NCBI GenBank assembly: GCA_900660155.1
Contig: CABFPE010000245.1
Span: 274,967-338,966 of the forward strand
From: Hofstenia miamia
Taxonomy: Eukaryota; Xenacoelomorpha; Acoela; Hofsteniidae
Reading direction: 5' to 3'
Length of the DNA: 64,000 bases
The notes below the pieces were generated by a model. That model was given only the letters and a program-made list of their open reading frames with translations, did no database searches and was not told the origin of the DNA. Numbering within the stretch: the stretch's first letter is position 1; the number at the start of each line of letters is the position of its first letter. A program made the translations under genes and the position numbers. Of this stretch, positions 24,344 to 37,100 are shown one piece after another.

Positions 24344-27300
24344 AAAAACGTTTCGACTATATTAGTCATCGTCAGTTTACAAATTGCGGTAAAAAAATAA
24401 TTTACAATATACTCCACTATAAGTTAATTATATTACATAAACTTAAAAAATTTATATTTTATTTTTTCCCAAATTGCATTGCTTATTTAAAATGTTTTCT
24501 TTATTATGTTGTTTTATAATTAAAGCCTCAAAGATCTTAGCGTTGATAGTTCTCATGGCTACTTCGAAATCTGTTTTCTTTAATTCGTGATGGTGGTTGA
24601 ATATTTCGGTTTGTTTACTTTCAACGTATGGTAATTTCCAATATAAAATCTCTTTATAATTTACATCGATTATATAATTTGAATTTAAGCATTTTGATGT
24701 TATTAATTTTATCTTGATCTTCAATAGCTAAACATACACATGCACTACATACTAAGCTAGACAATTAAAATTAAAACACTAAAAATACAATTAAAAACAT
24801 CAATACAATCACACATTTAAGAAAGATAGAATATATTCGATTTGTCGCTACAGATTTTAAATGAACTTTTTATTTGCTCTGCTAATAGATTATTTTTTAA
24901 TAATTTTTTAAATTTTTAAGGTTTCTTTCCTGTCTAATGCTGATCGGTAATTTGTTCCAAAGTTTGCAAGAATTTGTGGAGAAAGAATTGTTCTAATAAT
25001 TGTTAGTTGGCAATATATTATTTATGTATTTATTCACAAGGTGATTATATTTTACAAATTGTTAATTAGGCAGTTTGCGGCTAATTTTGATTTCCTTAAA
25101 CATAAGAATCAGGTTGTTGTACTTTGTTATTGATCTTGGTGTAGGCATCTCTAATGTTTGTACTTTCATACTAGCTTGCTGTCTGTTAATGCTAAACATA
25201 TGACAAATTGACCAGTTAAAAATCCTACTTATACACTGTTGCTCACCAACATTTATACTACTTAGGAGTACACAAGCGTGTGCATAGTGGCTAGTAACAA
25301 ATGCATTAATTATTGCTTTACTCTGTGTAATTTTTTTAATTTGTTTTAGGTACTGTACGCCTGACGCCATCTTACGGACTTTATTGTTTACAAACACTTT
25401 GAAACTGAGTTTTCTGTCCAGCTCGACGCACAGATATTTGACAGTGTCATTGTTGTGTTTTGGTGGATTGTCGTCAGAAACGTCAAGACAGATGTTCTTA
25501 GCAAGCTCTTCAGCATAGTTTGGTCTAAAAATAATGAACTGTGTCTTACCCTTGTTAATTGTCAATTTGTTCTGCTGAAAGAATTTGAAAATATTTTTTA
25601 TGCTTTCTTGTAATTCTTTTGTTGCAATAATTGGACTGCTATTTCTATTAATGACGCATATGTCATCAGCATACTGAATCAGCTCTGAATGGGTAACGTG
25701 CATGGATAAATCATTTACATATAAGTTGAAGAGTATAGGGCCTAATACAGTACCCTGTGGAACTCCTTTATTTGTTGTGATGTATTCGCTGTAAATGCTA
25801 TTAATGTGTACGCGTTTTTGCCTTTTGTAGAGAAACCTGTTTGAAAATGTTCGTGAAGATTTACTAAACCCATAGCTTTTTAGTTTCTTGTCAAGGATGA
25901 TAAAATCTATACTATCGAAAACCTTACTAAGATCTAATAGGGCAATGCTACCACTAATTTTTTTGTTAACGAAAAACATGTTCTTTTCCGTAAGTTCTAA
26001 CAGTGCATCGACAGTGCTGAAATCTTGCCTGAAACCAAATTGCTTATTTGAGAGAAGTTTATTTTCATTTAAATAAGAATTAATTTGTTTGCATTGGATC
26101 CTCTCAAAAATATATTAGACTGGGTTGGTAATTGAGATGAGCCTATAATTTCCGCAGTCACTCTTTTTAGACATTGTGGATAGATATTGATGTGGATGGA
26201 ATAATTAAAAGCAAACAGTAGATATTCTGAAAAATACTTTATATATTTTTTTATGATGAAGACGGTCACCCCACAGCTTCCGAAATATTTAACATTTTAT
26301 TAGGATATATATATATATTAATCATGCACAACAAAACTGAAAATCGTTAGATAGCACATCCCATTTTTCTTGAATAACATAGGAAAGATTTCAAAAAATG
26401 ATATTATCCTTAAAAAGTACTTTCAAATCATAGAATGTCCAAATATTTAGCAAGAAGAAATATAATAACGTGATTTAAGCAATAATATAATGAATTTTAG
26501 CGGCTTATCAAAATTGTGGTTAACAGAATATTCTACTACAATAATATGTGTGCTACATGTATGACAAGATGCAAGGTAAATACTGATGGTCAACAACACA
26601 TGTAACCCGACAGCTTGAATATTGTTCTGCGTATATACGTGTTGTAATTACATTGTAACATTTTAATAAACGCAAATATTTCTTTTGGATGGCAGAGATG
26701 GAAAAGAGATTTTCTTCTCTTTACTGCCGCAATTGAAGCATAGGAAAATCTAGCAAATTGCGAATAGGAATTCTTTTCCGATGCATTGACGAACAGGCGA
26801 ACGAGATATTCGAAAATTAAATTTGGTCTCGCACTGAAGACAAATCCAAATTCGAAGATGTTTTGAAGAAGTTCGACTATCACTTCTCACGTGGGACAAA
26901 TGAAGTATTTGAGCACTATTAATTCTACACCACTGGTAGATCTTCAATGAAAATCGATCAATACGTAAATCTGCTTCGCACTCGATGCAAAAATTGTACT
27001 TTTGGCAATCTAGAAGACAGTCTTATTCGGGATAGATTTATCATGACAGCAGAAAATGTACAGCTACAGGAACGACTTTTGAGAGAGCTAATTATTACGT
27101 TTCAGAAAAGTAATTACATTTTGCAGAGCATCAGACGAAACGCTGAATCACTTAAAACTAATGAACGGATCCAATGATGAGGACTCTGGAATTAACATGA
27201 ATGCGTTGCAATTCGTAGAAATGTTTATCATTCTGGAAATGATAGAAGCTTTGAATATGAATGTAAGCAGAGCGGAAATGTTCATAAAACGTGAAGTTTT

Positions 27301-30300
27301 CCAGCAAAAATTTTTTCTAGAAAATGCAGATCTAGCCAAAGGACATTTTACAACAACCATCATAAACAAGCTAGATGAAATAGATGAAGCAAGCAGTAGT
27401 GAAATCGAAACAGATGCAGAATATGAATGTGACTCGCTGCGAAGGTAAAATGATTACAAGAATGAAATCAGACCATCAGTCAAAGTTTGAAATTATCCAA
27501 TAGATATGAAGGTTGCGTCTGGTGCGCAATGCAACGTTTTGCCATTTTCTGTTCTACAAGAGATCGAAGCCAAAACTAATTCCAGAATTAGCATTCACAA
27601 GAGGAATGGAAAACTAACTGGAAATAGAGGTCAAAGAATCCCTGTCATTGGCGAAACAAATTTACCCAACAAAATTGGTAGAAACAACAACTGAAAGCCT
27701 ATACAGCATTAGAAGGTCAACTGTAAATGCTCCTTTTCGGCTATTGCCTAGGAGATTCTAACTGTCAACTCTAATGCCGGGCCAGGAAATGATATTGGCA
27801 AGATACTTGAAAATTACAATGTTTTTAATGGATATCGAAAATCAGTCAATCTTATGAAATTCCGGTCAAAAATCTAGCGAAGGAAGTAATGCACCCACCA
27901 AAAAGAATTTCGCTATCAATTATGTATACACTTAAAAAAACTACTGGCACATCCCGTTAACTGATAAATCATCATTCCTTTGCACATTTAACACACCATT
28001 CGGCAGATACTGTTGGAAAAGATTACAATTTGAACTTGCTTCAGCTGCCGACAAATCGCAGTGTATGATTGAAAATAACTTTGGAGACGTTGCAAATGTT
28101 ATAGCCATTCACGATGATATATGTATTGCAACTGAATGAAAAGCTGAGCACATTTGAACATTGGAAACTGTTCTTTCTCGAGCAAGAGCACGAAACATCA
28201 AATCCAACAGAAGAAAACTCCAAGTGATGAAGAAATCTGCTACAAGATAATAAGCCAGTCACTTCCGCAACACGTTCGATGAATAAAAGTGAAAAGAATT
28301 ACTCTCAGATTGAAAAAGAGCTCCTTGCTATTGCCTTCGGTTGTACCCATTTTCATCAGCATACTCATGGCGGAGAAATAACAATAGAGAATGATCACAA
28401 ATCTCTGGAAAATTTACAACATAAAGCACTTAGTAGGTGCCCTCCAATAGTTCAAAGACTACTTGTAATTTTGCAGAAGTACCCTTCATTAAAGATAACT
28501 TATAAACATGGAAAGAATCTATTACTTGCGGATGCCCTATCAAGATTGCCTCTTCCCCCAATCAATAATAGCAGAATTGAAAAGCAACTGGCAATCGAGG
28601 TACATACTCTGTCAAATCGGAAAGACATCCTTAACATTAAAGTGGTCAGGGAAGAAACAAAAAGTAATGAGGAAACTGCTCTCATCAAAACCTGTTTTCA
28701 ATATTCTTGGCCAGAAAAATGACTTTTAAAATACTCAGAACTCAAGAACTTATGGAAAATAAGGCAAGAACTTCATTTTTAAGACAAATGCATAATGCGC
28801 CGTGATCAAATCTATGTTCCAAAAAGTTGTAGAAATACTGTCCTTAAATAAAATGGTTCATAAGGCCCACATGGAAGTCGGCAAAACGACGAAATTTTCA
28901 AAGAATTTTGGCCAAGGATGTCTGAAGACAGAAATTTTCATTGCAAATTGTAACCAATGCGAGATGTATCAACCAAGTAACCAAAGGCAATCACTGGTAT
29001 GGCATGAACGACAAATGCTACCTTTCAGCAGAATTGAAATGGATATTGCAGAAATTTCAAATAAAACATTTCCAATCTGCGTGGATTACCATTCACGATT
29101 TATACAATCCTCGTGCTTATATTGTAAAAGTGCTAGAGCATTCCAACTGAAATTTTTGGAGACAACAACCCATTTGGTGCATACCAATTTAAACAGTTTG
29201 CAGAAGAAAATGGTATCTGGATCACTAATAGCAGCCCCAGATACCCAAAGTCTAACGGTATGGTTGAAAGAGCAGTGAAAACCTTCAAATCCTTGTTCAA
29301 AAAATGGCACTACTGGATTATAATAATGCACCGTTAAAATTCAGTGAATACTCCCCTGCACAATTATTTTATAGCAGGAGATTGCGTTCATGTATACCTA
29401 TTAACTCAAAACAATTGAAGCCAAAGTTGGTTTGCTCTAAAACATTTGCTATTGAACAGCAAAACGACCAAAAAGATAGAAGAAATATATATGATAGAAA
29501 AAACAAGAATCTTGTTGAAGTATCTCGAGGGACTCAAGTGCGAATAACTACACCGAACGATGTAACAGGATGGGTGGTGAGAAAATCGGATAGTCCCAGG
29601 CTCGAAACAAATTGATTTTGAGAAACAGAGGGTATTTGATACGTCTAACAAATGGTTGCAATCTTGACCATTCACACAACAGTTTCCCAAAAGACGCGCC
29701 TGAAGAAGGTGCCGATGTAAAAGAAGGCAGGATAATACTTCACTCACTCCGTTATCAACCCCCAATACAACTAATGAACCAAAGAAGATTTGAAAGTTCC
29801 CATTCAATCAACAAGTCGACAATCTTGAAAGGGGAAATGTGCTACATTTATGACAAGCTGCAAGGTAAATACTGAAGGTCAACAATACATGTATTAACCC
29901 AACAGCTTGTATATTGCTAATTGCTCTACCTATATAATTGTTAAAATTACATACATTGTAACATTTTAATAAAGTTCTTAACCTAATTGTATTAATTGTT
30001 AATACCATATGAACAATACAGTGTTGATGTACACGTTCTTATTCAAATGGCATTTCCAAACAAATTAGTGATTTTTAGCAATTCGCTTTGTCAGATATAT
30101 ATATATAATTCGCTTTGTCCTAGATATAAAAAATATACCAAACAATTGTGTCAGACTAGTAAATAACCTTTAATTAGTCTAATAACGATGAATTCATAAT
30201 AAATTATGCATTTGGTGTAGACAAGAATAATTTACGAAATTAGCACAAATTAATTAATATACTGACTAAAAATAACACTTCATTGCGACCAATGATAAAG

Positions 30301-30885
30301 CAGATTGAAAATGGAACGCTACTAAATATGAAATACGTGGGCTTTTGAAGGAATAACAAAGTATTGTAATTCATCTAATCACATGGAATTACTATGATTA
30401 CCTTAACAAATATTAAAATATTGTGAAACAGGGTTTTAGAAAAATTATTAAGCTAGTTATCCGGGTTTTGTTTCGAAAGAACTATTAGAGAAAGAACACT
30501 ATGCAGGAAACTACGAAATTTAAAACTTAACGTTGATGACGTAGAATATAAAAACTATGTCTACCTGCATCTACGAAGTTTATTTCGAATAAATTTTAGA
30601 CCAATTACAAACTAAGTGCGTTGGCTGATAGAATTTGTATGATGCCATTTAATTTCTTACATTTTTGGCTTACAATTGAATCTTAGCTACGAAATACAAG
30701 TTAATTCCACAATTTTCGATGGAATAAGTATGAATTAGGATAAAATTGTATGAGGAAGGGTTCACTTTCGTCTACAGACTGAAGTATTTTGCCTGGATAT
30801 GCACATGGGAAATGATACATATTTGTTTCCTTCGATTTGCTTTCTTTGAAAATTTTAATTTGGTTGCATAAATACGGAACTTTTA

Positions 30886-30922
<37 letters not shown>

Positions 30923-33900
30923 NNNNNNNNNNNNNNNNNNNNNNNNNNNNNNNNNNNNNNNNNNNNNNNNNNNNAAGAAAATTTTAAAATTTTACTAAGA
31001 TCACAACATCATAAAATCGGTGAACAAATTTTTATTAAAGCTGCAAACAAAGAACAATTACTTAACAAACAAAGAAAAACATCAATAATTTTAGACTTAT
31101 AGTGCATGCAATATATTTATGTATTCCTTTCTTTAGTGTAGTTGATTGTAAAATATTTATTTACCGGATTTGTTACTGACGATGATTCTTAGCAATCGAA
31201 ACCGGTCTAAATTTTTAACTGCGTTTGATATTTCAAATTTTTCGAAGCTCAGTATACTGACATTTATATACATATATATTAGGGTGGCTCTTATTTTTGA
31301 AAATTCAAAATTTTTTGCTCTCCACTTTTAAAATGGATCCATTACCTAAAAAAAACCTCCCCGAGTAATTTTGAAATATTTCAATAACGTTTAGAGGTAG
31401 TCCAGTGAAGATACAATATAGGCTTTCAGCGTCTTATGCACTTGCCCATTATAACACATATGCTATTGGGTGAGAAAGATNTATATATATATATATATAT
31501 ATATAACACCAAATTAAAATTCACCGAAATTGTCCCAATACTAACATTATATGCAACAAAGAATATATTCAACAACAAAGATCACATCCCTAAAAAAATT
31601 AGTTTCTTCTGTAGTCTATCAATAATTTATAAATCGGGGAAACTAAGAGACATCTGGGAACAAGGATGAAAGAACATATTAGAGGACATTTACATTCCGA
31701 AATGTATTTACATCAACATGAAATTAAAAAAGAAAATTTTAAAATTTTACTAAGATCACAACATCATAAAATCGTTGAACAAATTTTTATTAAAGCTGCA
31801 AACAAAGAACAATTACTTAACAAACAAAGAAAAACATCAATAATTTTAGACTTATAGTGCATGCAATATATTTATGTATTCCTTTCTTTAGTGTAGTTGA
31901 TTGTAAAATATTTATTTACCGGATTTGTTACTGACGATGATTCTTAGCAATCGAAACCGGTCTAAATTTTTAACTGCGTTTGATATTTCAAATTTTTCGA
32001 AGCTCAGTATACTGACATTTAAATACATATATATTAGGGTGGCTCTTATTTTTGAAAATTCAAAATTTTTTGCTCTCCACTTTTAAAATGGATCCATTAC
32101 CTAAAAAAAACCTCCCCGAGTAATTTTGAAATATTTCAATAACGTTTAGAGGTAGTCCAGTGAAGATACAATATAGGCTTTCAGCGTCTTATGCACTTGC
32201 CCATTATAACACATATGCTATTGGGTGAGAAAGATTGCTCTGGTTATCAAGCGATCTACCGTTTGATTGCTTGTGGTTTATTGTGCTACATAAACACAAA
32301 CACTTCTTTGTTTATATGGTGTTAATGTGTCTGCTTACTACAAACCTAATTCAATTTTTTTTCTGCAGGCTTTTTGCAGTTGTAACTGTGTACAAATAAC
32401 TGATCTTAAAGTAATTACCACTCCTAGCAAATAAACCAGTAGGACTATTGTAATGACTGCAGCTGAATGTGCTATGCATAGTAAAGATAGATACTTTCTT
32501 CTGGATTATATTATCAAAGAATTCTCTGGTGGTAAGTTACTCTCAAATCGAGATGCTTTGGGTGTGTTTATGGGACGTCATATTGAAGAGAAAGGACAGT
32601 ACTTAAAGCAGCAACCAAAACGATCAGGGATCTTGTTCTTATTAGGACAGGAAAGCTCTCTATCAGACTTGGAAAGATCGAAAGTGGCTCAAAAATCGAC
32701 GGGCCACAGCTCAGATAAAAAAAAGAGAAAATGTTTTTGGATAAATTGAATGATCTTTTTGATATAGCCCATACAAATGCTCTACACATGATAGTTATAA
32801 AAGAAGACAAAGAATTTCTACTTGCCCAACGAGAGAAAGGAAGGCGTGGTTGTATGGGATCTGTGGATAAGGCCTTGGCTGCAAAGGAAAAGCGGATTAT
32901 GTAGAAGAGGAAAGCAAAAAATACGCGGCAGAAAAAGGCTGAAGAATACAAAGCATAGACTTTTAAAGACGTTGTTCTTGCATCTTCCAGCAGTAACAGT
33001 GAGGATGTAAACAGTACAGATGGTAGCATGTCAGATGAAACAGAACAACCTCATCCAAAGCGCTGTAGGGCTAGACAGAACATTGCTACACCTTCTCTTG
33101 CAGCTACACTTGATCGTACTCAAGTTTCAGATAGAAAAGCTACAATTGTATTGACAAAAGCTGCTAGAAGATGATTTGGAGGAACCCATTAAAAGATCTC
33201 AGTGTGAGGCTTCTTTCCTAAAAGAAAAACATCTTGAAGATTTCGTCACTACAAAAACAATTAGATTCTTCCAAAAGCTTCGATTAGATGCTAAGTTCCT
33301 CAATGAAGATCCAATTTTTTGGTTCAGAAACAAGGATTTCCACTCTGTTAAAGATACTGTAAATAGCTTAAAAGTAGTTAATGACTATGTAAAACGTGAA
33401 GTTGCTCTCATCCAGTCTTCCAACCGATTATTGATAAAAGATGAAGAGCAATTGCAGTTCTTACTGCAAGTTGTTTCTGAACATCGACGGATTTACCAAA
33501 ATGTATTCAAAGTAACCCTGGTTAAACTGAAGCAATTATGAGTAAGCGTACAACAAACGATACTGCCTTGAGCAGATATTACTCATTAGAAAAGACTGAA
33601 TTGATATAAGTGTGCTGATCAAGTTGGCAGCAATTTCCACAAGATTTTGGTTTAACTAGCACATGTGACATTTCATGTTTTAATATGATTTTGCTTGTAT
33701 TACTTTACTTTAGTACAATTTAAACTTAAATGTAGACCTTACTGGTCATCTTAATTAGGAATAATTAACCACATCATGTTGTACATGAGTTTAACAGGCA
33801 TTACAGTATATTACAGAATTGTAAACCTCGGGACTACCACTAAATATTAATAAAAATGCATAAAATTTTTAATGCAGTGTTTTTGGATGAAATGTACCCT

Positions 33901-34075
33901 ATTTATGGCCGGAGAGCAATGAAAATGCAATGTTCATTTTTTATCCCCATATAAGAGCCACCCTAATATATATATATATANCAAAAATGCGCTGCAAATA
34001 TTAGAAAATCTATTAAATTCTTAATACAACAATTTATTTTTAAGAACTTATGTGATGAAATTAGAAATTAAGATT

Positions 34076-34117
<42 letters not shown>

Positions 34118-37100
34118 TAGAAACTTTCTCTTTTAATGAAGCAAGTTTTGGAAAATAGTAAAAAAATTGAAAAAAGATAGACAAACCAACAATGATGAAA
34201 CGGTTTGGAGGTCGTTAATACTAGGGTTAAAACAATAACATACGATTGGCAATCGAGAAAAAGAAATATTGTAATGGAAAACGATTAAGACTATAAATAC
34301 CTCAAGAAGAGCCTTTTAATTTAAAATAACTACCATCAAATAATATAAGGCATTGAGCTCTACAGTTAGTCGTTAACTGTAATGGTCAATGTTGACAATT
34401 TTAAAAAATGTCAAGTATGTCATATCAGTAAAAAACGACATAAAGCTTTGGTGTTCGGAATAAAACACTAACTTTATTAATTTGCTTTCTTGCTTTGTGA
34501 CCCCTAAATGTAGACTGAATTTTGGTAGCCGCAACCGCCAACTCGGGATCATCTAAATCAGGCATTTCTTCTTCAGCTTCAACTGGAGTAGGACATTTTT
34601 CAACAGATTGCTAAATATATTAAATAATGTTTTCATCACTTTATATTTTCTTAATTATGAGAAATAAATGTATTAGTCAAATTCATACTGAGATAGACAA
34701 CATGCATGCATTGCGAAAGAAGGTAAATGCTTTGCATCAATAATTCAAGGAATTCAGGTCTTTGTTTATTAGACCTTGATCAAACATTCCATAAGAACCT
34801 GCCGACATAAAACACACTCTTAATCTTTTCTGACCCAACAAAATTTGAAATAAATGATTTCTACTCAAATAATTACTCAGCAACTTTAAATGATTGACAT
34901 AAGTAGCGTTGAGAACACTTTTTAATAAACAGATAAAAATTGTTTAAGCCTCAAACCTTCCTAATTGAACCATCTAACCGGTTTAACTCAAATTTCTCCT
35001 TTTAGTATATACAAAACTAAACATAAGAAATGGGCAAATCCTTTTTTTATTTGTGAGTTTAAGATAGGGGGTTGAGTACTAATGGCGGATAACGTTAATG
35101 CAATGCATGATATTACATTTCCGCATAAGAATTTTTGTTAGGGCTGCTGGCAATAAATTACATTACATAGAAAGATTAATCTATTAATTAGTTCAATAGA
35201 ATAAATCGATTACATTTGTTGTGGTTTGCACAATGCAAGTGGAAAACTGTGAGACCCATATGTTCTTTCCACACGGATCAAATTAACTTTTGGAAAAATA
35301 CAAAACTTCCCAAAATTGCGAAATTGTAGGAAATTTGAAGGAGGAATTGCTATTCTCAATTTGATTATAATTGTTTATGTAAAAACGTTTACAAAACAGC
35401 GCAACACATGTTAAGCGGTTTTCGCTTTGATGGATTCCCATTTTAATAAAACTGTTTTAATCCTCTAATATTCTCACGATCTCACTAATAAAATTAGTAA
35501 ACCACAAAATTGATATTTAAACAACTTATATAATAATTCAGTCAGTAGGGAGTCCACGAGAAATCCTTCGAAAAACAGACGGGTTTCTTGAAAATTTTCT
35601 TACAAATTTATGAAAGCTTAATGAGAAACTCCAACACTGAATCTTAATATATAATCAATGAGCAGTGATGGAAAAAATCTCGCGTAACCGGCATAAGTGG
35701 CACAAAAAATTATGAAAAGCAGGCGGTGATAAGCGAAGGTTAAAAGGCCAGCTTAATATACAATCAGAAGAAAAGAGAAACCAATTGAGTTGAGGGAAAA
35801 ATATTAAGACGAATGCATTCAGACGTATTATTAATTTGATAATGCACAATAATAAGTTATAAGCGGGAGAAAAAATTCCATTTTTTCGTTGTACATTGCT
35901 AGTATTAAGGAATTTTTTATCTCAATACATGTAATTACAAAATAAATCAGGATTTAAAAATGAATAAAGTGCAGTATATTTCAGCCAAAGTAGCGTACAC
36001 CAGGGAATCCAAACAATTTATTTTTTTAAGATTGGAATTTGACTTTAGTTCTAACATTGAGATTGAGATTGAGTCAATCTGCAGGTTGAAAAATTGAGAT
36101 TGACTTTTTTCAGGCTCAAATCTTGCTCAAATTTCTATAAAAATGTTCTTAGCAGATAATAACGTCATCAATTGAGGTAATAAGTATTCATGCAATCAAA
36201 TCTTTCCATCTTTGAATTAAAAAACATATTTGATGCTTCGAATGAAAAATATTATGTCATTCCAATGTAAATGACGTAATTTTAAAAATACCAGTGTCTC
36301 CAACAATTAAAGAATAGTAAAATTTTTTTACAAGATTGAGATTGGGATTGAATTTTTGGAATACTTAAGATTGGGAATGATTTTCAAAGGATTGATATTG
36401 ACCCCTAAAGACTGAAATTGACATTGAACACCCTGACGTACACACAACTTTGCGCGCAACCTTTCTTGATTTAATGAGGCGCACAAACAAAAGTTGCAAA
36501 TGTGTACGCGATTCCAACTTTGTTGTAAACCAAATTTGAAAAGTTCTACATTTGCGCACAACCTTTCGTGATTTAAATAGGCGCGTTATCTTCCCATCAA
36601 ATCTTTTCACTTAGTTACTTTGTTTCAAAGGCTTCTTAAAAGACCTTGCTGTGTTTACATAATTCAAAATGAATACTTTTACATTGAGTTGGCTCTATCA
36701 GGATGAAGAACATAGTATAATGGTAGGTGTATGGTTTGCGGTTATGTCTTGGGTTAGTGTTAGAGATAGGGATATAGTAAGACTTAGATTTGGAGTTAGG
36801 GTTTCAGTTTAGGTTAGGGTTAAGGTTATAATTATTATGTTGATAAAATAGCTTATTTTTGCAAAAATTAGTTTGGTGGGGGAGATAACGCAAAAGTACT
36901 CTTTTTTCTTCAGGCAAATATTTTTGTTGTGAACTTTATTATTACCCAAAAAGTTGCGCGCAAAGTTGTGTATACGCTACTATTAATGGTGCGTGTTCAA
37001 ATTCTTTAATGTTCCATTTGGGTGTCCCTCAAGGGTCTATATTAGGGCCCCTGCTTTTCCTAATGTATATTTATCCATTGTCGGAGTTCGTGCGTTCACT

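Larger units (their letters stand above)
26549..30007 (+). mobile_element. Ty3/Gypsy LTR retrotransposon fossil
   Basis: An old LTR element in plus orientation. The 3' LTR (29838-30007) starts TGTGCTACAT and ends CA. A shortened, diverged 5' LTR starts TGTGCTACAT at 26549 and is recognisable to about 26667. A short direct repeat TATG lies just outside both ends (26545-26548 and 30008-30011), as expected of a target duplication. Parts in order: Gag-like region (about 26940-27440), protease-like region (about 27500-27690), reverse transcriptase remnants (about 27900-28230), RNase H (about 28279-28560, open, with YSQIEKELLAIAFG and LADALSRLP), and integrase remnants (about 28850-29600, with HSR and YNNAP-type blocks). 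It is broken in many places (well over five) and the LTRs have visibly diverged, so it is old and inactive. Confidence 0.85.
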
